Source: Paenibacillus sp. J5C2022
Lineage (GTDB): Bacteria > Bacillota > Bacilli > Paenibacillales > Paenibacillaceae
DNA: 64,000 nt
Assembly: GCF_025567625.1 (NCBI RefSeq)
Contig: NZ_JAOQJC010000017.1
Location: 62,001 to 126,000, forward strand
Reading direction: 5' to 3'
The position numbers were made by a program, and so were the translations under genes. Position 1 is the first letter of the stretch. The number at the start of each line of letters is the position of its first letter. The notes beneath the pieces were generated by a model. The model was not told the DNA's origin. It did not search any database and was given only the letters and a program-made list of their open reading frames with translations. This document shows, one piece after another, positions 16,656 to 26,323 of this stretch.

Positions 16656-17990
16656 CTATTCCGCTAAACGGTCAATTCCTGCCGCTGTGACGATGGACAG
16701 CAGCAGCGGCCTCTGCTGCGGCTTCTCCTGCTGAAGCGTATAGGCGTCTCGAACCTGGGCAACCCGTTCCTCCAGCGCTTCGCTTCCGGCCTGAGCATGC
16801 AGCACGGCCAACGTCTCTCCGGCTTCCACGGAATCGCCGACCTTCTTGCGAAGCGTAATGCCGACGGCATAATCGATTGCATCGTCCTTCGTTGCCCGGC
16901 CCGCTCCTAGCCTCATGGCAGCCAGTCCGAGCTGCTCCGCCTCGATAGCCTGCACATAGCCCACTTCGGTCGCCTTCACTTCGATTAATCGTTCCGCCCG
17001 AGGCAGCAGCTCCGGATTCTCCACGATGCAGACGTCTCCGCCTTGCGCCGACACGAGCTCGCGGAACTTGCCAAGCGCCTCGCCGCTCCTCAGCTTGTCC
17101 TCAAGCAGCTTGCGCGCTTCCTTCAAGCCGTCCGCCTTCCCGCCAAGCACAACCATATGCGAACTCAGCATTAAGCACAGCTCCGTCAAATCATCGGGAC
17201 CGTTGCCCTGCAGCGTCTGAATCGCTTCGGCCACTTCAAGCGCATTGCCGATCGCGAAGCCTAGCGGCTGATCCATGTCGCTGATAATCGCCGACGTACT
17301 GCGGCCGACTCGGCTTCCGATCTCTACCATCGCGACGGCAAGCTCTTCCGCCGCATCCAGCGTCTTCATGAACGCTCCGCTGCCCATCTTCACATCAAGC
17401 ACGATCGCATCGGCACCGGCGGCAATCTTCTTGCTCATAATGGAACTGGCGATAAGCGGCATGGATTCCACCGTGCCCGTCACATCACGAAGCGCATACA
17501 GCTTCTTGTCCGCGGGCGCCAGATTGCCGCTTTGGCCGATGACAGCCATTCCAATCTCGTTCACCTGGCTCAAGAATCGCTCCCGCGTCATCTCGATCTG
17601 AAAGCCTGTAATGGATTCCAGCTTATCGATCGTACCGCCGGTATGTCCCAGACCTCTGCCCGACATTTTGGCGACGGGCACGCCGGCAGCAGCGACAAGG
17701 GGCGCGATAATGAGCGTCGTCTTATCCCCTACTCCCCCTGTGCTGTGCTTGTCCACTTTAACGCCTTGGATGCCGTTCAGGTTCACCTGGTCGCCCGACT
17801 GTGCCATAGCCAGCGTCAACGAGGCGGTCTCCTCAGCGGTCATGCCGCGGAAGAATACGGCCATCGCCCATGCCGCCATCTGATAATCCGGCACATCGCC
17901 GCTGACGTATCCTCTCACCAGATGTTGCATTTCCTCCGATGACAGCTCTCCGCCATCCCGCTTCTTGCCGATCAGCTCCACGAATCGCAT
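16656..17990 (-). CDS. pdp: Pyrimidine-nucleoside phosphorylase
   Basis: The enzyme splits uridine, thymidine and deoxyuridine with phosphate to base and pentose-1-phosphate. The 444-residue chain carries the family signature [16 protein letters not shown] at about residues 110-125, the phosphate-site [10 protein letters not shown] near residue 82 and a C-terminal lipoyl-like domain ([16 protein letters not shown]). It forms a salvage cluster with punA and deoB, whose products feed ribose-1-phosphate and deoxyribose-1-phosphate to DeoB. ATG follows AGGAGGAG. Bacillus subtilis keeps pdp elsewhere, so its place here is lineage-specific. Confidence 0.95.
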   Translation of the reverse strand: MRFVELIGKKRDGGELSSEEMQHLVRGYVSGDVPDYQMAAWAMAVFFRGMTAEETASLTLAMAQSGDQVNLNGIQGVKVDKHSTGGVGDKTTLIIAPLVAAAGVPVAKMSGRGLGHTGGTIDKLESITGFQIEMTRERFLSQVNEIGMAVIGQSGNLAPADKKLYALRDVTGTVESMPLIASSIMSKKIAAGADAIVLDVKMGSGAFMKTLDAAEELAVAMVEIGSRVGRSTSAIISDMDQPLGFAIGNALEVAEAIQTLQGNGPDDLTELCLMLSSHMVVLGGKADGLKEARKLLEDKLRSGEALGKFRELVSAQGGDVCIVENPELLPRAERLIEVKATEVGYVQAIEAEQLGLAAMRLGAGRATKDDAIDYAVGITLRKKVGDSVEAGETLAVLHAQAGSEALEERVAQVRDAYTLQQEKPQQRPLLLSIVTAAGIDRLAE

Positions 17991-18016
17991 GCGGTCTCCT
18001 CCTGTCGCTACATTCT

Positions 18017-18187
18017 CTAGTTGGCCCGCCGCTCAGGGCGTCTCTCCCACTGTATCTGAACGATGAGCTTGTCCAGCGACTGGCTCAGAATAAGCACATC
18101 GCGATGCAGCAAATCCTTCTCGATCAATGCCGTCTCCACCATCTCATTGCGCAGCTCCTCAAGCTGCAGCAGCAATTGATTGTCCAT
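18017..18187 (-). CDS. Spo0E-like aspartyl-phosphate phosphatase, 56 aa
   Basis: A short frame begins at an ATG preceded by GGAGAGG and encodes 56 residues. The product has two predicted helices and the family signature S-Q-S-L-D in [12 protein letters not shown], preceded by [11 protein letters not shown]. Spo0E-family proteins dephosphorylate Spo0A-phosphate and delay sporulation. The motif, the size and the helix-turn-helix hairpin layout match that family. It lies between pdp and punA on the same strand. Whether its target is Spo0A itself cannot be told from sequence. Confidence 0.85.
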   Translation of the reverse strand: MDNQLLLQLEELRNEMVETALIEKDLLHRDVLILSQSLDKLIVQIQWERRPERRAN

Positions 18188-18298
18188 GATTCGTCCTCTC
18201 CACCATCTTTCTTAGATCATGGACATTATACGACGAGCAGGTCGCAAAACACTGTCACAATGAGTCGAGCCAATTGTTACAATTGTGTTACAATGCCG

Positions 18299-19126
18299 TT
18301 AGATTCTGCCGATTAATGACGTTACGAGTCCTAAAAACTGGGACTTCACCCGCTCCGTCGTCTCCATAACCTCCAAATGCGACAACGGCTGGTCCAAAAT
18401 GCCTGAGGCCATATTGCTGATGCACGAAATGCCTACGACTTCCAGTCCAGCATGTCTGGCTGCGATAACCTCAGCCACTGTGGACATTCCGACAGCATCC
18501 GCCCCCAGCGTACGCAGCATCCGAATTTCCGCAGGCGTCTCGTAGGAAGGCCCCAGCAATCCGACATATACACCTTCCTGGAGCGATATATCCCCTTCTT
18601 TCGCCACCTCCATCGCCAGCTGGCGGAGGCGCTTGCTGTATGCTTCCGACATATCCGGGAATCTTGGACCGAACGCTTCTTCGTTAGGTCCGATCAACGG
18701 ACTCTTGCCGGTAAGATTAATATGGTCGGAGATAAGCATCAGGTTGCCTGATGCAAAATTAAGGTTGATGCCGCCAGCCGCATTCGTTACGAGCAAGCAG
18801 GAGACGCCAAGCGCCTTCATTACCCGAACGGGAAATGCCGTCAGCTCCGGCCCGTAGCCTTCATACATATGGAATCTGCCGCGCATGAGCACGACCGGCT
18901 TGCCGGATAACATGCCGATCATCAGCTCGCCCGCATGACCTTCGACAGTGGAGATCGGGAAATGCGGTATCTGTTCGTACGGGATAACGACAGCATCCTC
19001 CAAGTGATCGCCCAGTACGCCTAATCCTGAGCCCATTATAAGACCGATTTGCGGTTGTACGGAGATCCGCTCCATTATGTACTGTGCCGCTTCATTAACG
19101 CCTTGCGCAGTAACTGCTTGCATCAT
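18299..19126 (-). CDS. punA: Purine-nucleoside phosphorylase
   Basis: The enzyme converts purine (deoxy)ribonucleosides and phosphate to base and (deoxy)ribose-1-phosphate. The 275-residue form is the trimeric PNP type I family: GLIMGSGLG phosphate loop, GRFHMYEGY, VTNAAGGIN, PSYETPAEIRM and GMSTVAEVIAARH. The start at 19126 is chosen for the AAGGAGG site eight bases upstream; an in-frame TTG further up would include that site. It is followed by the Spo0E-like gene and pdp, and preceded by deoB, forming a nucleoside-salvage group. Confidence 0.95.
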   Translation of the reverse strand: MMQAVTAQGVNEAAQYIMERISVQPQIGLIMGSGLGVLGDHLEDAVVIPYEQIPHFPISTVEGHAGELMIGMLSGKPVVLMRGRFHMYEGYGPELTAFPVRVMKALGVSCLLVTNAAGGINLNFASGNLMLISDHINLTGKSPLIGPNEEAFGPRFPDMSEAYSKRLRQLAMEVAKEGDISLQEGVYVGLLGPSYETPAEIRMLRTLGADAVGMSTVAEVIAARHAGLEVVGISCISNMASGILDQPLSHLEVMETTERVKSQFLGLVTSLIGRI

Positions 19127-19156
19127 GTCAGTATCCTCCTTCAAGTCATCGCTTTA

Positions 19157-20338
19157 TTATACTGTTAATTGCGGCAGAAAGCTCTTGCCGTTCGGTGGCG
19201 GAGCAATGCCGAAGTTATCCGCAATGGTAGCGCCGAGATCCGCGAACGTATCTCGGGTCGGCAAGCTGCCGGGGTCTCCGAACGCCGGGCTGTAGAGCAT
19301 AATGGGAACGTATTCGCGGGTATGATCCGTGCCGGGGTGCGTAGGATCGTTCCCGTGGTCAGCCGTCACGACCAGCAGATCCCGATGTCCGATGCAGCTC
19401 GCCAGCTCCGGCAGGGAAGCGTCGAATTCCTCCAGCGCCCGCGCATAGCCTTCGGCGTCCCGTCTGTGGCCGTACAAGGAGTCGAAGTCGACGAGATTCG
19501 TGAACAGCAGCCCGCGGAACGGTTCCTTAAGCTGCTGCAGCGTGCGGGCTATTCCGTCCGAGTTGCTCTTCGTAGGCGTTGTGGCGGTTATGCCCTCTCC
19601 ATCGAAAATATCATTAATCTTGCCGACCGCAATAACATCGAAGCCGTTATCATTCAGCCCGTTCAGCACCGTCGGCTGCGGCGGCTTCAGAGCGTAGTCA
19701 TGCCTGTTCGGCGTGCGCTTGAAAGCGCCCACCTCGCCAATATAAGGCCTTGCGATTACTCTGCCTACAGTGAACCTGGGGTCTCTCGTCAGCTCCCTGG
19801 CCGTCTCGCAAGCTTTATACAGCTCCTCAAGCGGAATGATATCCTCGTGCGCGGCAATCTGGAATACGCTGTCCGCCGACGTATAGACGATCCATGCCCC
19901 GCTCTCCATCTGCTCGGCGCCAAGCTCGTCCAATATGGCCGTGCCGCTGGCGGGCTTGTTGCCGATAACTCGTCGGCCCGTCAGCTCCTCGAAGCGCGTA
20001 ATCAGCTCCTCCGGAAATCCATCCGGGAATGTCTGGAACGGAACCGTTATGTTCAGCCCCATCAGCTCCCAATGTCCCGTCATCGTATCCTTTCCCACCG
20101 AGCTCTCCGCCATCTTTCCATAGTAAGCTTCTGGCTTGCCGGCCGAAGGCTTCCAGTCGGAAATATCCGCAATCCGGTCCAATCCCCAGCTTCTCATATG
20201 AGGCAGCTTCAGCTGCGGCACTTTCTGGGCAATATGGCCCAGCGTGTGCGAGCCGGCATCGCCGAAGGCATGCGCATCCGGCAATTCGCCAATTCCTACA
20301 CTGTCCAGCACAATAACGGCTATTCGATCGAATTTCAT
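19157..20338 (-). CDS. deoB: Phosphopentomutase
   Basis: The enzyme interconverts (deoxy)ribose-1-phosphate and -5-phosphate, linking nucleoside breakdown to the pentose phosphate pathway. The 393 residues show the alkaline-phosphatase-superfamily metal sites: [13 protein letters not shown] at the N-terminus, [15 protein letters not shown] with the phospho-accepting Thr, and [10 protein letters not shown] then TDHTREYVP near the C-terminus. Length is typical. It sits between xerD and punA as in Bacillus (drm-pupG). Confidence 0.96.
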   Translation of the reverse strand: MKFDRIAVIVLDSVGIGELPDAHAFGDAGSHTLGHIAQKVPQLKLPHMRSWGLDRIADISDWKPSAGKPEAYYGKMAESSVGKDTMTGHWELMGLNITVPFQTFPDGFPEELITRFEELTGRRVIGNKPASGTAILDELGAEQMESGAWIVYTSADSVFQIAAHEDIIPLEELYKACETARELTRDPRFTVGRVIARPYIGEVGAFKRTPNRHDYALKPPQPTVLNGLNDNGFDVIAVGKINDIFDGEGITATTPTKSNSDGIARTLQQLKEPFRGLLFTNLVDFDSLYGHRRDAEGYARALEEFDASLPELASCIGHRDLLVVTADHGNDPTHPGTDHTREYVPIMLYSPAFGDPGSLPTRDTFADLGATIADNFGIAPPPNGKSFLPQLTV

Positions 20339-20365
20339 GATGACAATCCCTTTCCTCTTATATCG

Positions 20366-21253
20366 CTAGGCACGCGGGTGCGCCCCCGTATATACTTCCT
20401 TCAGACGGGCTTTATTGCCTTGCAAATACTTCAGTGTCGTCGCAATGTCGGCATGCCCCATCAGCTCCTGGACGGCTCTTGCATCCGCGCCATGGTCCAG
20501 CAGATGAGCGGCTACGGAATGGCGCATCGTATGGGGAGTGATCTCCTCGCCGATGTCGGCTTCCCTCGCATACTTCTTCAGCATCTTCCAGAAGCCCTGT
20601 CTTGTCATCCGAGTGCCCAGATGGTTAAGGAACAGAGCGGAATCGCAGGAACGTCCTTTCAGCAAGCCGTCTCTTCCTTCATTCAGATAAACTTCTACCG
20701 CGGCCGCAGCGTGACGGCCGAACGGAACGATTCGCTCCTTCATGCCGGAGGTGCATTGAATATAACCGAGCGTCATATGCATATGCTCCAGATTCAGCGA
20801 TACGAGCTCCGATACGCGAATGCCGGTAGCGTACAACAGCTCCAGCATTGCCTTGTCCCGCTTGCCTGCGGGACTTCTGGGGTCCGGCGCTTCCAGCAGC
20901 GCATTCGTTTCCGCTTCCGTCAGTACGGCAGGCGGCTTCTTCTCCCATCGCGGAGCTTCCAGATAGATGGAGGGATCCCCGCTAAGATGGCCGCCCGTCA
21001 GCATGTATTGGAAAAAAGCGCGAATGGAGACGATATGGCGCGAGATGGTTGCGGCCTTCCGTCCCTGTTCCTTCAGGCTATGAATGAACCTCGACAGGTG
21101 ATGCCGCTGCACCGCATCCCAGCACTCGACTCCCTGTGCCTCCAGATACAGCGACAGCGCATGCAAATCCCGCTCATAAGACAAGATGGAGCTTTCGGAC
21201 AGACGCCCCCGATCCGCCTGAAATGCAATGTACTGCTTTAATTCAGCCTTCAT
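20366..21253 (-). CDS. xerD: Site-specific tyrosine recombinase XerD
   Basis: This recombinase, with XerC, resolves chromosome dimers at dif. The 295-residue product has the SAM-like N-terminal domain (SILSYERDLHALSLYLEA) and the catalytic domain with Arg in ATGIRVSELVSL, HTMRHSVAAHLL, LMGHADIATT and the nucleophile Tyr in TTLKYLQ. The context after that Tyr differs from the usual IYTHV. The start at 21253 fits family length and a GAGAGGG site. Upstream extension to 21352 would overlap yqzK. The locus beside yqzK and deoB matches Bacillus ripX. Confidence 0.93.
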   Translation of the reverse strand: MKAELKQYIAFQADRGRLSESSILSYERDLHALSLYLEAQGVECWDAVQRHHLSRFIHSLKEQGRKAATISRHIVSIRAFFQYMLTGGHLSGDPSIYLEAPRWEKKPPAVLTEAETNALLEAPDPRSPAGKRDKAMLELLYATGIRVSELVSLNLEHMHMTLGYIQCTSGMKERIVPFGRHAAAAVEVYLNEGRDGLLKGRSCDSALFLNHLGTRMTRQGFWKMLKKYAREADIGEEITPHTMRHSVAAHLLDHGADARAVQELMGHADIATTLKYLQGNKARLKEVYTGAHPRA

Positions 21254-21341
21254 GTTAATATCCCTCTCGTTTATCCATTCAACGGCAGTTGACATTTCTC
21301 CCAAGAAAGATTCAACACTCGACACCGCAATTCCTGCCTGC

Positions 21342-21575
21342 TTATTCGCCATACCAATAAAACCATCTCAATCGGTCGGCTGCATTGCCTCCTTCGGGAA
21401 ATTCAGGGTCAACGTCGAACACCTTCATCGCGTGTCCCTGCGGCTTCTTGTAAGGATGAACGGGCGACACGGCTTCGACAAGCCATCTGTAGCCTCCGGC
21501 AACAATGATGAGCAGTACGGAAAACAGGAGCAGAAACAACATTCTACCGATCCACTTGCGAATCGATACGATCAT
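21342..21575 (-). CDS. yqzK: DUF4227 family membrane protein (YqzK-like)
   Basis: The 77-residue protein has one membrane helix (about residues 10-32, LFLLLFSVLLIIVAGG) and a conserved HPYKKPQGHAMKVF segment, ending in WFYWYGE. Its size, topology and position immediately upstream of xerD match Bacillus YqzK (DUF4227), whose function is unknown. An alternative xerD start would overlap it by a few bases. Confidence 0.8.
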   Translation of the reverse strand: MIVSIRKWIGRMLFLLLFSVLLIIVAGGYRWLVEAVSPVHPYKKPQGHAMKVFDVDPEFPEGGNAADRLRWFYWYGE

Positions 21576-21657
21576 GCATCCATCACCATCCCCATAAAGG
21601 TTGTCCCTACCACCATATGTCGGGACGGATGCAATTAGTCCTGAGTCCTGCGTCTGT

Positions 21658-22785
21658 CTAGTGCGGAATTGTACCTAGCCACTGCTCAGGCGGCGTATAC
21701 GCATGCCCTGTCGCAAGCGCCACGCCTTCATTCGTTACCTGACCGCCAATCGTATTGACGCCTCGCTGAAGAGGCGCATACTTCCGGACGGCGGCTGCCC
21801 CCTCATTCGCCAGCTGAAGCGCGTAAGGCATCGTCACATTCGTCAGAGCGAAAGTGGATGTGCGTGGAACGGCTCCGGGTATATTCGCAACGGCATAATG
21901 GATAACGCCGTGTTTCACATAGATAGGGTCCTTGTGTGTCGTCGGACGATCGACGGTGGCGATCGATCCGCCTTGGTCGACGGCAACGTCAACGATAACG
22001 GCTCCCTTCTTCATCCGCATGACCATCTCTTCAGTGACCAGATGCGGAGCTCTCGAGCCCGGTATCAATACGGCTCCGATGACGAGATCCGCTGCGCTGA
22101 CCGCTTCGGCGATATGATAGGGGCTGGACATTAACGTGCGTATGCGCCCATCGAATACATCGTCCAGGTAGCGCATGCGGTCCGGACTCTTCTCCAGGAT
22201 GACGACATTCGCTCCCATGCCAAGCGCGATACGCGCCGCATTCGTGCCGACGATGCCGCCACCGATGACGACGACCTCGGCCGGCGGCACGCCAGGCACG
22301 CCGCCAAGCAATACGCCTCTGCCTCCGTTGAAGGCTTCCAGGAATTGAGCGCCGACTTGAACAGCCATCCGCCCGGCTACCTCGCTCATCGGCGTAAGCA
22401 GCGGCAAGCTGCCGTTATCGTGCTGAATCGTCTCATACGCGATGCCGGTAACGCCGGAATCGATAAGTGCTGTCGTCAGCTCGGGAGCTGCAGCCAGATG
22501 AAGATAGGTGAACAGAAGCAGACCGTTGCGGAAGTGGCGGAACTCCTCCTGGAGAGGCTCCTTCACCTTCATCACCATCTGGGCCCGCGCCCACACCTCC
22601 GCCGCTTCTTCTATGATGACCGCGCCTTCCCGCACATAATCTTCATCCAGAAATCCGCTGCCCTCTCCCGCACCTCGCTCCACGAGCACTTCATGCCCTG
22701 CCGCTCGCAGCATCGTTACTCCGGCAGGCGTAAGCGCCACGCGGTATTCGCTTTGCTTGATTTCCTTCGGAACGCCAACAATCAT
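21658..22785 (-). CDS. ald: Alanine dehydrogenase
   Basis: The enzyme reversibly deaminates L-alanine to pyruvate and ammonia with NAD; it supports growth on alanine and spore development in Bacillus. The 375 residues carry [14 protein letters not shown] near the start, the pyruvate-site Lys in MKVKEP and His in TYLHLAA, and the Rossmann loop [14 protein letters not shown] at about residue 170. Start ATG follows AAGGAGGCG. Its place between yqzK and fur departs from the Bacillus order. Confidence 0.96.
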   Translation of the reverse strand: MIVGVPKEIKQSEYRVALTPAGVTMLRAAGHEVLVERGAGEGSGFLDEDYVREGAVIIEEAAEVWARAQMVMKVKEPLQEEFRHFRNGLLLFTYLHLAAAPELTTALIDSGVTGIAYETIQHDNGSLPLLTPMSEVAGRMAVQVGAQFLEAFNGGRGVLLGGVPGVPPAEVVVIGGGIVGTNAARIALGMGANVVILEKSPDRMRYLDDVFDGRIRTLMSSPYHIAEAVSAADLVIGAVLIPGSRAPHLVTEEMVMRMKKGAVIVDVAVDQGGSIATVDRPTTHKDPIYVKHGVIHYAVANIPGAVPRTSTFALTNVTMPYALQLANEGAAAVRKYAPLQRGVNTIGGQVTNEGVALATGHAYTPPEQWLGTIPH

Positions 22786-22923
22786 TTCATCGCCTCCTTC
22801 GAATGCTTCTAAGCGATACCATCTCCAGCTAATAGCTATATTATGTAATGGAGGCCGAAGGAGCGATGAAAAAGCAAAAACGATTACGCTTCCTCCAAAA
22901 TTCAGGGGAAAGCATAACCGTTC

Positions 22924-23385
22924 CTAATGGGAATCCGATTCGTCGTTATTCTTCCGGCAATGGCGGCATATGCCTTGAAAGTCCAGTCTGTGATCCGAGA
23001 CAAAAAAATGAAATTCCTTCTCCAGACGCTCCTCCAAAGGCAGCAGCCAGTCGTCCTTGATCTCTTCCATAGAACCGCATTGCACGCAAATCAAATGATG
23101 ATGGTGATGCTTGCTGCTGTCCGTACGCAGATCGTACCTTGCGACTCCGTCGCCGAAGTTCATCTTCTCGACAACGCTCATCTCGCTCAACAGCTCCAGC
23201 GTCCGATAGACGGTGGCAAGGCCAATCTCCGGCGCCTTCTCCTTCACCAGCATGAACACATCCTCGGCGCTCAGGTGGTCCTCTTCGTTCTCCAGCAATA
23301 CGCGAACCGTTGCCTCTCGCTGCGGAGTCAGCTTGTAGCCTTTGGACTGCAGCTGTCCTTTAATACTCTCAATACGGGACTCCAT
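22924..23385 (-). CDS. fur: Ferric uptake regulator family transcription factor
   Basis: The 153-residue Fur-family repressor has a winged helix (GYKLTPQREATVRVLLEN, then GLATVYRTLELLSE) and a C-terminal dimerisation domain. Metal sites are HHHHHLICVQCG, the CxxC of the structural zinc site, and the second GICRHC near the end. It most likely senses iron; separating Fur from Zur or PerR by eye is uncertain, but the locus (spoIIM-fur-yqzK-xerD) is that of Bacillus fur. The ATG at 23385 follows a GGGGGG-rich site and is preferred to 23406. Confidence 0.88.
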   Translation of the reverse strand: MESRIESIKGQLQSKGYKLTPQREATVRVLLENEEDHLSAEDVFMLVKEKAPEIGLATVYRTLELLSEMSVVEKMNFGDGVARYDLRTDSSKHHHHHLICVQCGSMEEIKDDWLLPLEERLEKEFHFFVSDHRLDFQGICRHCRKNNDESDSH

Positions 23386-23471
23386 GACTTCCCCCCTACG
23401 GTCCATAACCCAATAAGCACACTATCTTATAATTATATGAGCTGCAGCGGGAAAAAGTCAAACGATTGCTG

Positions 23472-24101
23472 TCAAATTATGCCGTCTGAAGACGTCAGGA
23501 AACCGGATGCCCACTGGATGAGCGAAGGCGCCATATAGGCCTCGAATAGCGCAGCACCAGCGAACAGCAGCAGCATTAATACCGCTGTCGAGGAATAGCT
23601 TCCCAACTGCGGCAGCAACGCACCCTCCTGGCGAAGCAGCCGGTTCTTCACGAGAAACATGGCGAAGCTGATTGCTGCTGCGCTGACGACGATCATAGCC
23701 GGAATAAGGATGATATTGTGGGGCATGACGGCTACAAGCGAGAAGAACAGCCCTTGCCATGCATACTGCAGGACGAAGGTGCCGATCGTAAACCCGACCA
23801 CAACGCCTTTCAGAAAGTTCAATGCCAGCACGCCCGGTATGCCAATGACTGTAATGCCCAGCATGTAAACCAATACAAGCCATTTCAGGTGAAAAAGCAG
23901 TCTGCTCCAGAAATAATCGGATTGCTCAAGGTCAAGACCATTACCGCCGTCCAATAGCTGTATGTAACGGCTGATCTCCCCGGCCAGATCCTGCTGCTGC
24001 TCCAGCGTCAACAAATGTACGACCAGCACGCCGAATATGGCCCCTGCCAGAAAGAGGACAGTGACAAACACGTACAAGTTATAATGATATTTCACGGCCA
24101 T
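23472..24101 (-). CDS. spoIIM: Stage II sporulation protein M
   Basis: The 209-residue polytopic membrane protein belongs to the SpoIIM (DUF95-like) family, with about five hydrophobic segments (FVTVLFLAGAIFGVLVVHLL at the N-terminus, GALAL-type GIPGVLALNFLKGVVVGF in the middle). In the mother cell it forms the SpoIID-SpoIIM-SpoIIP complex that drives engulfment by degrading septal peptidoglycan. It lies upstream of fur as in Bacillus. The 143-base upstream gap contains CATACACG on the minus strand, a possible sigma-E -10, but no convincing -35 was found. Confidence 0.93.
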   Translation of the reverse strand: MAVKYHYNLYVFVTVLFLAGAIFGVLVVHLLTLEQQQDLAGEISRYIQLLDGGNGLDLEQSDYFWSRLLFHLKWLVLVYMLGITVIGIPGVLALNFLKGVVVGFTIGTFVLQYAWQGLFFSLVAVMPHNIILIPAMIVVSAAAISFAMFLVKNRLLRQEGALLPQLGSYSSTAVLMLLLFAGAALFEAYMAPSLIQWASGFLTSSDGII

Positions 24102-24244
24102 TCCTGCTCCTCTCCGTCTGCCTTAGCCTGTACAGAGCTCTTCCTCTAATCGATGTCACACGTTAGCGCATGGAGAGCTCGTCTATATAGCTTATGAGAG
24201 GAGCAGTGCGTGTATGTCATTCCCTTCACTAACCGAAGATGCGG

Positions 24245-24802
24245 TCAGAAGGAGCCGGTTGACGCATACAGCTTCCAGGCATACACCGACAGAATCGTCT
24301 TGGCATCGCTAATCCGGCCTTCCGCCATGTACGACTCGGCTTGCTCCAGCGTAATGGCTTCCACCAGCAGATCCTCATCCTCATCCGGATTAGCCTCTCC
24401 CGCTTCAAGCTCCGTGGCCACATAAAGATACAGCTTCTCATCGGCAAAACCCGGCGATGTGTAGAATGCGCTCAGCAGCTTCAGCGATTTCGCACGGTAT
24501 CCCGTCTCTTCTTCGAGCTCTCTTGCCGCCGCTTCCATGGGATCTTCATCGGCATCCAGCTTGCCGGCCGGAATCTCGATCTGATTCCGCTCCAGCGGCT
24601 TGCGGAACTGCTCCACCACCAGCAGCTTGCCGTCCAGCAGCGCCATAACGGCAGCGGCGCCGGGGTGCTTCACCAGTTCGCGCTTCGCGCTCTTCCCATC
24701 CGGAAGCGCCACAGTATCCACCTGCAACGAGATGATATGACCCTGAAAGATTTGTTCCGACCCTATGGTCTTCTCTTGCCAGATTTCCCGCTTCTTGTCC
24801 AT
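24245..24802 (-). CDS. nudF: ADP-ribose pyrophosphatase (Nudix hydrolase)
   Basis: The 185-residue Nudix hydrolase shows the Nudix box G-KLDAD-E-DPMEAAA-RE-LEEETGY at about residues 70-95 and the ADP-ribose-specific Pro about 15 residues later (SPGFADEKLYLY). It splits ADP-ribose to AMP and ribose-5-phosphate. The start at 24802 follows GGGAGAG; a longer open frame to 24940 would run over the divergent MciZ-like promoter. It lies between spoIIM and mciZ. Confidence 0.92.
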   Translation of the reverse strand: MDKKREIWQEKTIGSEQIFQGHIISLQVDTVALPDGKSAKRELVKHPGAAAVMALLDGKLLVVEQFRKPLERNQIEIPAGKLDADEDPMEAAARELEEETGYRAKSLKLLSAFYTSPGFADEKLYLYVATELEAGEANPDEDEDLLVEAITLEQAESYMAEGRISDAKTILSVYAWKLYASTGSF

Positions 24803-24838
24803 TCCACTCTCTCCCTTGTCGTTATTCGAAGCACCAGC

Positions 24839-24868
24839 ACATAACTTGTCCCCCTTGCGCATACCTAT
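24839..24868 (+). promoter_or_regulatory. Predicted sigma-E promoter of the MciZ-like gene
   Basis: CATAACT is followed after 13 bases by CATACCTAT, close to the sigma-E pattern (ATA-type -35, CATACAMT -10). It lies about 30 bases before the ATG. Sigma-E control is known for Bacillus mciZ, which supports the call. Confidence 0.6.
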
Positions 24869-24896
24869 GAACAAAACGGTACAAGGGGGATTAGAA

Positions 24897-25079
24897 ATGA
24901 AACAATATGTAACCGACAAGCACATTCGTCTCATCGGCAAAGGCTGGGAAGTTCGCCGGCAGCTGGCCGCCTATATGGACAGTGCCGGCAACGATACGCT
25001 GCTCCGGTTCACTTGTCTGAGAACGCCGGTCGTCGCTGCGATAGGCCGTCCGGCAGATAAGCGCATCGGGAACAATTGA
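24897..25079 (+). CDS. mciZ: MciZ-like inhibitor of FtsZ ring formation, 60 aa
   Basis: A 60-residue product starts after AAGGGGGA. Residues 10-27, IRLIGKGWEVRRQLAAYM, closely follow the MciZ core of Bacillus (VVLVGKAWEIRAKLKEY). MciZ caps FtsZ filaments and stops new Z-rings in the mother cell during sporulation. The C-terminal half (LRFTCLRTPVVAAIG) is longer than in Bacillus and unexplained. It is divergent from nudF and convergent with the PepT-like gene. The sigma-E-type promoter fits the proposed role. An in-frame start further upstream would read through the promoter and nudF leader. Confidence 0.8.
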   Translation: MKQYVTDKHIRLIGKGWEVRRQLAAYMDSAGNDTLLRFTCLRTPVVAAIGRPADKRIGNN

Positions 25080-25105
25080 CGCCCGGACAGCCAATGTCTT
25101 ATGTC

Positions 25106-26239
25106 TTAAGAGCGCTCAGCCGCCAGCTTCACGATTTCTACGACCAGCCGACTCGCTTTCACCAGATCGTCCACCTTGATCTGTTCCTTCGTTGTATGAA
25201 TATGCTCATAGCCAACGGCAAGATTGACGGTCGGGATGCCGAATCCGTTGAAAATGTTGGCGTCGCTGCCGCCTCCGGAGTGAAACGTGCTTGGTGTAAG
25301 TCCCATCGCCCGTATCGCTTCCTGTGCAAGCCCCACAACATCATCGCTCTCCTCGTACTTGAATGCGGGGTAAATCACGTCGCTATGGAACTTGGCCTTC
25401 GCTCCGCACTCGCTGGCGGCGCTTTCCACCGCTTCACGCATCGCTTCCACCTGCCGCTTCAGCTTCTCGTCATCGATACTTCGCGCTTCGGCGTCCAGCT
25501 TCACATAATCGCATACGATATTCGTGGCTCCTCCACCCTGGAATTTGCCAATGTTGGCCGTCGTCTCCTCGTCAATTCTGCCTAGCGGCATTTTGGAGAT
25601 CGCCTTCGCCGCTACCTGGATCGCGCTAATGCCGTCTTCCGGATTAACGCCTGCGTGAGCCGATTTGCCATACATCTCGATCGTAACCTTCGCTTGTGTC
25701 GGAGCAGCGACGGCAATATCGCCGATATTGCCGTTGGAATCCAGCGCATAGCCGAATTTGGCGTTCATAAGCGATGCATCAAGCGATCTTGCTCCCAGCA
25801 ATCCCGATTCTTCCCCTACCGTAATGACGAACTGGACGGGACCGTGCTTGATGTCTTGCTCCTTCAGCACCTTGATCGCTTCCAGAAGCGCAGCGATGCC
25901 CGCCTTGTCGTCCGCACCCAATATCGTAGTGCCGTCGCTCCGGATGTACCCGTCTTCGTCCAGCTGGGGCTTAATGCCGACGCCTGGCGTCACGGTATCC
26001 ATATGGCATGTGAAATAAATAGGGGGCGCATCCGAGGCTTCAGACGTCGCTTCCAGGCTGGCGAACAGGTTGTTCGCACCGTGTCCGGCCTTCTCCGCCG
26101 CATCGTCTTCTTCCAGCGACAAGCCCAGGGAGGAGAACTTGTCCTTCAGCACTCCGCTGATTTCCCCTTCGTTCCCCGTCTCGCTGTCCACCCTTACAAG
26201 CTCCATGAATTCCTCGACCAACCGGTCTCTTTCGATCAT
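25106..26239 (-). CDS. PepT-like M20/M42-family metallopeptidase (YqjE-like)
   Basis: The 377-residue dinuclear-zinc peptidase shows the ligand motifs TCHMDTV (about residue 78), LGADDKAGIAALLEA, GEESGLLGAR and a C-terminal HIHTTKEQI, plus an inserted lid domain (KSAHAGVNPEDGISA). It probably removes N-terminal residues from short peptides in the cytoplasm. The pattern fits the PepT-like family (Bacillus YqjE) rather than true PepT. No signal peptide. Precise substrate unknown. Confidence 0.88.
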   Translation of the reverse strand: MIERDRLVEEFMELVRVDSETGNEGEISGVLKDKFSSLGLSLEEDDAAEKAGHGANNLFASLEATSEASDAPPIYFTCHMDTVTPGVGIKPQLDEDGYIRSDGTTILGADDKAGIAALLEAIKVLKEQDIKHGPVQFVITVGEESGLLGARSLDASLMNAKFGYALDSNGNIGDIAVAAPTQAKVTIEMYGKSAHAGVNPEDGISAIQVAAKAISKMPLGRIDEETTANIGKFQGGGATNIVCDYVKLDAEARSIDDEKLKRQVEAMREAVESAASECGAKAKFHSDVIYPAFKYEESDDVVGLAQEAIRAMGLTPSTFHSGGGSDANIFNGFGIPTVNLAVGYEHIHTTKEQIKVDDLVKASRLVVEIVKLAAERS

Positions 26240-26323
26240 GACAGTTTCCTCCGTTCGTATATTCGTTTACAATAGGACATATATCGTCGAGCTTAATCGC
26301 TCTTATGGAAGGAGATCTGCCCC

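Noticed and set aside
16454..16690. A 78-codon plus-strand frame in the pdp-dacF gap
   Set aside because: It runs across the long terminator hairpin of pdp and into the pdp coding end, with no ribosome site or family pattern.
19169..21241. A very long (690-codon) plus-strand frame opposite deoB and xerD
   Set aside because: It is the antisense shadow of two well-identified genes; the Arg/Gln/His-rich composition is typical of the complementary frame of G+C-rich coding sequence.
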